Assembly (NCBI GenBank): GCA_006937955.1
Contig: SSNP01000067.1
Location: 83,351 to 147,350, forward strand
Direction: 5' to 3'
DNA length: 64,000 bases
Source: Pachypanchax playfairii
Taxonomy: Eukaryota > Chordata > Actinopteri > Cyprinodontiformes > Aplocheilidae
Made by a program: the position numbers and the translations under genes. The notes under the pieces were generated by a model. The model was not told the DNA's origin, did no database searches, and worked only from the letters and a program-made list of their open reading frames with translations. Shown piece after piece: positions 63,946 to 64,000 of the stretch; position 1 is the first letter of the stretch; each line of letters starts with the position of its first letter.

Positions 63946-64000
63946 TCAGAGTAATGCATGATGAGGTGAGCGACACTGAAAACATCCGGAAGAATCTGGC
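23901..64000 (+). CDS. rasgrf2: RASGRF2, N-terminal part, ten joined exons, open at right edge
   Basis: Ras-specific guanine nucleotide-releasing factor 2, a calcium/calmodulin-regulated exchange factor acting on Ras (Cdc25 domain) and Rac (DH domain) at membranes. Visible exons are 23901-24176, 46090-46196, 48706-48853, 61192-61281, 61366-61502, 61838-61954, 62121-62200, 63426-63619, 63725-63834 and 63950-64000+. All are GT-AG and phase-consistent, giving 436 complete codons. Domains: PH about residues 22-128 with the invariant Trp at 120; a coiled coil about 129-177; the IQ motif VQSFMRGWLCRRKW at 208-221; and DH from about 240 onward. RASGRF2 rather than RASGRF1 is supported by MQKSVRYNEGHAL, LIIEREVLMQKYIHLVQIVE and LNKTKERMRPY. 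The second PH, REM and Cdc25 domains lie to the right of the window. Intron 1 is 22 kb and intron 3 is 12 kb. Confidence 0.97.
24177..28392 (+). other. RASGRF2 intron 1, nothing recognised
   Basis: About 4.2 kb of AT-rich intron. I checked for motif-bearing frames and inverted or direct repeats and saw none that I can support. Confidence 0.6.
29407..29953 (+). mobile_element. TTAA-flanked MITE (GTTGGTAAT family)
   Basis: Ends TTAAAGTTATAATTGGTAAT and the inverted ATTACCAACTCCAGCTTTAA, 547 bp. The interior is GC-richer than the intron, with palindromic GGTCATCCGCACCGGATGACGG-like arms near 29575. The frames of 80-130 codons here have no recognisable motif and I do not call them genes. Confidence 0.72.
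30044..30155 (+). repeat. tRNA-derived SINE head
   Basis: A box-like segment CCTAGTGGGGAAGGAG at about 30057 (A box type) and GGTTCAAATCC at 30107-30117 (B box) are spaced as in a tRNA-derived Pol III promoter. They are followed by the fish SINE-like string TTCTTGGGCAAGATATCAAA. No intact tRNA fold is claimed. Confidence 0.68.
30250..31441 (+). other. RASGRF2 intron 1, nothing recognised
   Basis: Intron without recognisable features. The 152-codon minus-strand frame at 30657-31115 is AT-rich and has no family signature. Confidence 0.6.
31442..31970 (-). mobile_element. Solo LTR candidate
   Basis: 529 bp with TG...CA-type ends: TGTCATGATT at left and GTCACAACA at right. On the minus strand it reads TGTTGTGACTCTGGGG...AATCATGACA. 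Flanking pentamers GTTTA (31437-31441) and GCTTA (31971-31975) match at 4 of 5. The minus strand has a TATATAAG box (near 31669) and a TTTATTAAAACC poly(A)-like region (near 31535) in the right order for an LTR. No internal retroelement genes adjoin it, so a solo LTR from recombination is inferred; Gypsy-type is the likeliest family. Confidence 0.62.
31971..32474 (+). other. RASGRF2 intron 1, nothing recognised
   Basis: AT-rich spacer between the LTR candidate and the next MITE. Confidence 0.6.
32475..32800 (+). mobile_element. TTAAAGAGGCC-family MITE fragment, copy 2
   Basis: Starts TTAAAGAGGCCATTAAAAAC. It shares CTGTATCTGTTTCATTACAA, GTTGCCATGTGCAGC and CTCATAGGCTAGTTTGTTA with the 56620 copy. 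Relative to that copy it has an internal deletion of about 100 bp near its left end. Right terminus not found. Confidence 0.75.
33086..34257 (+). mobile_element. hAT element with perfect 8-bp TSD
   Basis: Element 33094-34249 is flanked by identical AATGTGTT octamers (33086-33093 and 34250-34257). Ends are CAGGGCCGG and the inverted CCGCCTCTG, with related GGGCGCC-rich subterminal blocks (CCGCCCAGGGCGCCAT and GGGCGCCATGGGATTC). It retains the C-terminal dimerisation region of a hAT transposase with a frameshift and has lost the catalytic core. Confidence 0.88.
33571..33877 (+). pseudogene. hAT transposase C-terminal dimerisation domain, frameshifted
   Basis: The first frame encodes YPNLWTALRIGLTLPVTVAE then AERSFSKLKL, the hallmark of the hAT C-terminal dimerisation domain. 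At about 33735 the reading continues in another frame with YLRSTMSQERLSGLAVISIN, ending at TAG 33875-33877. The frame change marks it as a pseudogene. The RNase H-like core with its catalytic acids is missing upstream. Confidence 0.85.
34258..34874 (+). other. RASGRF2 intron 1, nothing recognised
   Basis: Intron spacer between hAT and Tc1 elements. Short frames only. Confidence 0.6.
34875..36480 (+). mobile_element. Tc1-type transposon, structurally complete
   Basis: Element 34877-36478 (1602 bp) flanked by TA dinucleotides (34875-34876, 36479-36480). Its terminal inverted repeats are 199 bp each (34877-35075 and 36280-36478) and differ at only about two positions by eye. Each arm holds an outer and an inner direct-repeat motif (AAGTATTTAGTCA and AAGTATTTGGTCA), the IR/DR layout of Sleeping Beauty-like elements. 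Between the arms lies one uninterrupted transposase gene. The structure is complete, so recent activity is plausible. Confidence 0.96.
35240..36262 (+). CDS. Tc1-like transposase, intact 340 residues
   Basis: Cut-and-paste transposase that binds the IR/DR arms and inserts at TA. The N-terminal paired-like helix-turn-helix region (about residues 1-115: MAKTKELSKDTRNKIVDLHQ and STVGAIIRKWKTY) is followed by the DDE domain. The catalytic triad fits D153 (WSDETK), D244 (QHDNDPKHTA) and E279 (SPDLNPIENLW), i.e. DD34E, at the positions known for Sleeping Beauty-like enzymes. Full family length, no stop, no frameshift. The GRPR-like hook often seen between the two helix-turn-helix units is SGAPRK here. 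The leader between the left arm and the ATG has a TATAAAAG box near 35190. Codon use does not match the host gene, as expected for a transposon. Whether the enzyme is active cannot be told from sequence. Confidence 0.96.
   Translation: MAKTKELSKDTRNKIVDLHQAGKTESAIGKQLGVKKSTVGAIIRKWKTYKTTDNLPRSGAPRKISPRGVKMITRTVSKNPRTTRRDLVNDLQRAGTKVTKATISNTLRRQGLKSCSARRVPLLKPGHVQARLRFAREHLDDPEEDWENIIWSDETKIELFGRNSTCRVWRGKNAELDPKNTIPTVKHGGGNIMLWGCFSARGPGRLIRVKERMNGAMYRKILSENLLPSARALKMRRGWVFQHDNDPKHTARATKEWLRKKHFKVLEWPSQSPDLNPIENLWRELKVRVAQRQPQNITALEEICMEEWAKIPATVCENLVKTYRKRLTSVIANKGYITKY
36481..36853 (+). other. RASGRF2 intron 1 spacer
   Basis: Short AT-rich spacer, nothing recognised. Confidence 0.6.
36854..37994 (+). 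mobile_element. TTAA-flanked element with ATGACATCA ends (Kolobok-like)
   Basis: Ends TTAAAGGTGTGATGACATCA (36854) and the inverted TGATGTCATAACCCCTTTAA (37994), 1141 bp. An ATG at 37116 opens a short frame MASGRLQPYMFEPETSSEED. This resembles the N-terminus of proteins carried by Kolobok-type transposons in fish (inference from memory), but the frame closes soon after. Non-autonomous. Confidence 0.72.
37995..41750 (+). other. RASGRF2 intron 1, nothing firm
   Basis: 3.75 kb of intron. TTTAAAGGAATAGTTTAGAT at about 39325 looks like a single MITE end, but I find no matching inverted end. The remaining frames (for example 39839-40075 on the minus strand) carry no motif. Confidence 0.55.
41751..43630 (+). 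mobile_element. hAT element with ZBED-type remnant
   Basis: Element 41759-43622, ends TAGGGATGGGCGATATA and the inverted ATATCGCCCATCCCTA. Flanking octamers AAAAACAG and AAAAGCTG match at 6 of 8. It contains a decayed N-terminal transposase fragment and a pair of 57-bp inverted arms (41890-41946 and 42453-42510). The catalytic domain is absent. Confidence 0.8.
42677..43165 (+). pseudogene. hAT transposase N-terminal remnant (BED finger and linker)
   Basis: An ATG-initiated frame with a stop at codon 21 continues as FGFKPSDEWQQNILCRV then TTNLFYHH. This is the BED finger with one Cys replaced and its last His changed or lost. Further right, in another frame, SIQQSFSKGSPY matches the linker that precedes the hAT catalytic domain. 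Stops and frame changes make it dead. Confidence 0.72.
43631..44024 (+). other. RASGRF2 intron 1 spacer
   Basis: AT-rich spacer. Part of 43860-44024 may be the degenerate 5' half of the SINE that follows. Confidence 0.5.
44025..44230 (+). repeat. tRNA-derived SINE, 3' portion
   Basis: B box-like GGTTTGAAACCC at 44029-44040 is followed by AGCCTGGACCTTTCTGCATG, CATGTTCTCTGTGTGCATGT and a GTGTGAGTGTGTGTG tail. The layout is characteristic of common teleost SINEs. The 5' tRNA half is degenerate. Confidence 0.75.
44460..44740 (-). mobile_element. Partial copy of the AACCTGGCTCT-family MITE
   Basis: Shares AACCATCTGACGCGTTCAAG-type sequence and CAGGTATGATTGGCAGCAAG with the interior of the element at 55080-55652, in opposite orientation. 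It ends in CAATCCCAGATGTATGTGTAG. Diverged; inverted ends not complete. Confidence 0.55.
44741..46089 (+). other. RASGRF2 intron 1, 3' end
   Basis: Intron with a purine-rich GGAGGA tract at 45290-45440. The long Ser/Leu/Pro frames on the opposite strand there are translations of that tract. Ends in acceptor cgtcctag. Confidence 0.65.
46090..46196 (+). CDS. rasgrf2: RASGRF2 exon 2 (PH domain second part)
   Basis: 107 bp, acceptor cgtcctag and donor AG|gtacac. Encodes HYFLVVFGHDGQKPLELRTD then CDEWVEAIQQA. The Trp in DEWVEAI is the invariant PH-domain Trp of the C-terminal helix. Phase 2 out. Confidence 0.95.
46197..48705 (+). other. RASGRF2 intron 2
   Basis: 2.5 kb intron. Holds one TTAA-flanked MITE (46403-46873); the remainder (46874-48705) is AT-rich with nothing recognised. 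Acceptor atttttgcag. Confidence 0.7.
46403..46873 (+). mobile_element. TTAA-flanked MITE (GGTACAGTATG family), copy 1
   Basis: Left end TTTAAGGTACAATATGCAAG, right end inverted CTTACATACTGTACCTTTAA. The interior is closely similar to copy 2 at 48984-50205 (for example CAGACTTCCTGGTTCCATAA). About 470 bp, non-coding. Confidence 0.8.
48706..48853 (+). CDS. rasgrf2: RASGRF2 exon 3 (coiled coil)
   Basis: 148 bp, acceptor atttttgcag and donor GAG|gtacat. Encodes YSDLIIEREVLMQKYIHLVQ then IVETEKVAANQLRTQLEDQD and TEIERLKSE, a heptad-rich helix between the PH and IQ segments. Phase 0 out. Confidence 0.96.
48890..48975 (+). repeat. GGGACC-type repeat fragment
   Basis: TATTGACTTCCATTCATTT and adjacent CTAATCCTGACTAC match the start of the 1550 repeat in diverged form, following a short CACAC run. 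Truncated. Confidence 0.5.
48984..50205 (+). mobile_element. TTAA-flanked MITE (GGTACAGTATG family), copy 2
   Basis: Left TTAAAGATACAGTATGTAAG, right inverted CTTACATACAGAACCTTTAA. It shares its interior with copy 1 but is about 750 bp longer, mainly because of the element at 49068-49733 nested in it. Confidence 0.8.
49068..49733 (+). mobile_element. Nested MITE with TAGCTATGTTTACATG ends
   Basis: Ends TAGCTATGTTTACATG and the inverted CATGTAAATGTAGCTA. Absent from copy 1 of the host MITE, so inserted later. A 3-bp CTA flank is possible. The interior has GATCGGA/TCCGAT motifs near both ends and no coding region. Confidence 0.68.
50206..50769 (+). other. RASGRF2 intron 3 spacer
   Basis: AT-rich, nothing recognised. 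Confidence 0.6.
50770..51070 (-). repeat. CCTCCGCCAAG dispersed repeat with (CAGA)n, copy 1
   Basis: Starts AGAAAAGCACTCAGAGAGCG, contains CTGGATCCAGACGG and TTTCCTGAAAATTTCAT, and ends in a 90-base perfect CAGA array (50971-51063). The reverse complement recurs at 60588-60830, where the array is only three or four units. A widely dispersed fish repeat; class not assigned. Confidence 0.8.
50971..51063. repeat. (CAGA)n microsatellite
   Basis: About 23 perfect CAGA units. Probably an expansion of the short array that this dispersed repeat normally carries. Confidence 0.97.
51071..52216 (+). other. RASGRF2 intron 3, nothing recognised
   Basis: About 1.15 kb without supported features. The 113-codon minus-strand frame (51348-51689) has no family signature. 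Confidence 0.6.
52217..52889 (-). mobile_element. TTAA-flanked MITE, copy 2 (uninterrupted)
   Basis: On the minus strand it starts TTAAAGCAGTACAAAATAAC and ends with the inverted AGTTCTACTTTAC. It aligns with 15091-16485 on both sides of the LINE insertion there. It contains ATTGACAACTTATTTCATAA and TTCCCTGATATTTTCTATA segments. 673 bp, non-coding. Confidence 0.82.
52890..53449 (+). other. RASGRF2 intron 3 spacer
   Basis: Nothing recognised. Confidence 0.55.
53450..53998 (+). mobile_element. hAT-type MITE (GGGCGGTATACCGG ends)
   Basis: Ends TAGGGCTGGGCGGTATACCG and the inverted GCCATACCGCCCAGCTGTA. 549 bp, with ACCGGTATG motifs repeated near both ends. The flanking octamers AGTAAAGT and AGAGAAGC match only at 5 of 8. 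No coding. Confidence 0.75.
54133..54725 (+). mobile_element. hAT-type MITE with perfect 8-bp TSD
   Basis: Element 54141-54717 between identical TTGGTGAT octamers (54133-54140, 54718-54725). Ends CAGTGTTAATTTTG and the inverted CAAAATTAACACTG. The interior is full of TTTAGTCGACTAAAAT-type repeats. Non-coding, 577 bp. Confidence 0.9.
54726..55070 (+). other. RASGRF2 intron 3 spacer
   Basis: Contains a purine run followed by TACTGTCAG near 54915. This could be the edge of an old retroelement, but no gene or LTR pair supports it. Confidence 0.4.
55071..55661 (+). mobile_element. MITE with long TIRs and 9-bp TSD
   Basis: Element 55080-55652 flanked by identical ATTTGAAGC nonamers (55071-55079 and 55653-55661). 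Ends TAACCTGGCTCTGCCAGATC and the inverted GATCTGGTAGAGCCAGGTTA. The similarity continues about 95 bp inward (ACACACATACA, TGGAACCG, CCATTGAAA). A 9-bp duplication with long TIRs suggests a Mutator-like origin. No coding region. A diverged partial copy lies at 44460-44740. Confidence 0.85.
55662..56619 (+). other. RASGRF2 intron 3, nothing recognised
   Basis: AT-rich intron spacer. Confidence 0.6.
56620..57060 (+). mobile_element. TTAAAGAGGCC-family MITE fragment, copy 3
   Basis: The longest of the three copies, starting TTAAAGAGGCCCTTCCATTA. It agrees with copy 1 over its whole 260 bp and with copy 2 further right (CTCATAGGCTAGTTTGTTAG, AATCAGAGTCCAGCAAATTC). Right inverted end not found. 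Confidence 0.78.
57061..58590 (+). other. RASGRF2 intron 3, nothing recognised
   Basis: 1.5 kb AT-rich intron with no motif-bearing frame. Confidence 0.6.
58751..60176 (+). mobile_element. Harbinger-type element carrying a Myb-like gene
   Basis: Ends GGCCGCGTTTCCCAAAAGCG and the inverted CATTTGGGAAACGCGGCC, with many CTTAAGA/TCTTAAG motifs just inside both ends (58770-58830 and 60020-60160). 1.43 kb. The interior encodes a Myb/SANT-like protein fragment with intron and poly(A) signal, but no transposase. PIF/Harbinger elements carry a Myb-like gene beside the transposase, which is the basis of the class call. The target duplication is unclear. Confidence 0.75.
59122..59642 (+). pseudogene. 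Harbinger Myb-like DNA-binding protein remnant
   Basis: One frame gives WRDWGAVRKKWQDFQSQTKK then KHAKVRREATGMGG, the conserved core of the Myb/SANT-like domain found in Harbinger-derived proteins (NAIF1/TSNARE1 type). It stops at 59335. In another frame, LMRLEREKLVVLRGIEEQLL and EEMVRMKQERLELRRRKMVL form the C-terminal coiled coil. A donor AG|gtacgg at 59552 and an acceptor ttgcag at 59638 look functional; a stop follows and AATAAA lies at 59698. The N-terminal helix is missing and the two halves are out of frame. The 186- and 210-codon frames on the other strand are shadows. Confidence 0.75.
60588..60830 (+). repeat. CCTCCGCCAAG dispersed repeat, copy 2
   Basis: Starts ACCTCCGCCAAGGAGATAAT, has a short CTGT array, TGGATGGATTTTGATGAAAT and GTCTGGATCCAGGAA, and ends GAGTGCTTTTCTAGTT. 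It is the inverted relative of 50770-51070. Confidence 0.8.
60831..61191 (+). other. RASGRF2 intron 3, 3' end
   Basis: AT-rich intron to the acceptor ctcttaaaag. Nothing recognised. Confidence 0.65.
61192..61281 (+). CDS. rasgrf2: RASGRF2 exon 4
   Basis: 90 bp, 30 codons, acceptor cttaaaag and donor AAG|gtaaaa. Encodes IVALNKTKERMRPYHVYHKN then DDPDIKKIKK, the acidic/basic linker before the IQ motif. LNKTKERMRPY distinguishes RASGRF2 from RASGRF1. Confidence 0.95.
61366..61502 (+). CDS. rasgrf2: RASGRF2 exon 5 (IQ motif, start of DH)
   Basis: 137 bp, acceptor atccacag and donor GA|gtatgt. Encodes the calmodulin-binding IQ region VQSFMRGWLCRRKWKIIVQD and then IVFNMVEAETE, the start of the DH domain. 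The frame runs on past the donor; the boundary is set by phase and the next exon. Confidence 0.95.
61503..61837 (+). other. RASGRF2 intron 5
   Basis: 335 bp, ordinary intron, nothing else seen. Confidence 0.8.
61838..61954 (+). CDS. rasgrf2: RASGRF2 exon 6 (DH)
   Basis: 117 bp, acceptor gatgacag and donor AG|gtgtgt. Encodes YVHQLYILVNCFLRPLRMAA then SSKKPPISHDDVSSIFLN, conserved DH-domain helix 1 and the following loop. Confidence 0.96.
62121..62200 (+). CDS. rasgrf2: RASGRF2 exon 7 (DH)
   Basis: 80 bp, acceptor gtctccag and donor GCTGG|gtaagc. Encodes [20 protein letters not shown] then WPTLVL. Phase 1 out. Confidence 0.96.
62201..63425 (+). other. RASGRF2 intron 7
   Basis: 1.2 kb intron. 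A SINE/L2-like 3' tail sits at 62964-63020; otherwise nothing recognised. Acceptor gtttctag. Confidence 0.75.
62964..63020 (+). repeat. SINE/L2-type 3' tail fragment
   Basis: GATTGACTGGTAACCTATCA and ACCCAGCCTCTCACCCAAT match the familiar 3' tail of teleost SINEs (GACTGGCGACCTGTCC...CGCCTCTCGCCCAAT type). Short, diverged. Confidence 0.65.
63426..63619 (+). CDS. rasgrf2: RASGRF2 exon 8 (DH)
   Basis: 194 bp, acceptor gtttctag and donor CAG|gtagtc. Encodes [38 protein letters not shown] and RMLETFLTYPMFQ, the centre of the DH domain. Confidence 0.97.
63725..63834 (+). CDS. rasgrf2: RASGRF2 exon 9 (DH)
   Basis: 110 bp, acceptor cccaaaag and donor AG|gtttgt. Encodes [20 protein letters not shown] then SLEFAKSKLEELS. 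The donor, gtttgt, is weaker than the consensus. Phase 2 out. Confidence 0.95.
63894..63944. repeat. (TG)n tract at the exon 10 acceptor
   Basis: About 25 perfect GT/TG units ending 5 bases before the AG at 63948-63949. It replaces the usual pyrimidine tract of this splice acceptor. Confidence 0.95.
63950..64000 (+). CDS. rasgrf2: RASGRF2 exon 10, cut by window edge
   Basis: Starts after TGTGATCAG. Encodes VMHDEVSDTENIRKNL, matching the DH/PH junction of RASGRF2, and runs off the right edge with no donor seen. Confidence 0.93.

Noticed and set aside
1..64000. CRISPR array, operon, integron or other prokaryotic system
   Set aside because: The window is vertebrate: spliced genes, introns, fish transposons and microsatellites. 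The direct repeats are simple microsatellites, not spaced repeats.

Overview
This is vertebrate nuclear DNA, almost certainly from a teleost fish. Two conserved genes lie head to tail on the + strand with GT-AG introns: the 3' part of MSH3 (eight terminal coding exons, 846 to 22520, stop codon included) and the 5' part of RASGRF2 (ATG at 23901, ten coding exons, still open at the window edge). The MSH3-RASGRF2 order is the vertebrate order. The intron repeats (Tc1 with IR/DR ends, hAT, Harbinger, L2-type LINE, tRNA-derived SINEs, TTAA-flanked MITEs) are typical of teleosts. I cannot name the species.

Layout: 1-845 is MSH3 intron. 846-3177 holds four exons, the last with the Walker A motif, and a CA-rich repeat. 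3178-9856 is an intron with a GGAA array and a LINE remnant. The Walker B exon is at 9857-10043. 10044-20685 is a large intron with a hAT relic, a second and inverted copy of the CA-rich repeat, a triple-nested hAT/MITE/LINE, and two abutting TTAA elements. The last three MSH3 exons end at 22520. Only about 1.4 kb separates the MSH3 stop codon from the RASGRF2 start. RASGRF2 exon 1 is followed by a 22 kb intron that holds a solo-LTR candidate, two hAT relics, an apparently intact Tc1 transposon with a 340-residue transposase, and several MITEs. Exons 2 and 3 follow, then a 12 kb intron with more MITEs and a Harbinger-type element carrying a Myb-like gene remnant. Exons 4-10 are clustered at 61192-64000.

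Function: MSH3 pairs with MSH2 as MutS-beta, which recognises insertion/deletion loops in mismatch repair. The visible part is the end of the core/lever region, the complete ABC-type ATPase and the C-terminal dimerisation tail. RASGRF2 is a calcium/calmodulin-responsive exchange factor for Ras and Rac. The visible part is the N-terminal PH domain, coiled coil, IQ motif and most of the DH domain. Nothing in the sequence suggests that the two genes act together.

I found no previously undescribed gene system. The points most worth a second look are the apparently intact Tc1 element, the nearly identical inverted repeats flanking three ATPase exons of MSH3, the (TG)n tract that forms the 3' splice-site region of RASGRF2 exon 10, and the density of TTAA-flanked MITEs with their nesting order. 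All family names come from pattern recognition; no database search was run.
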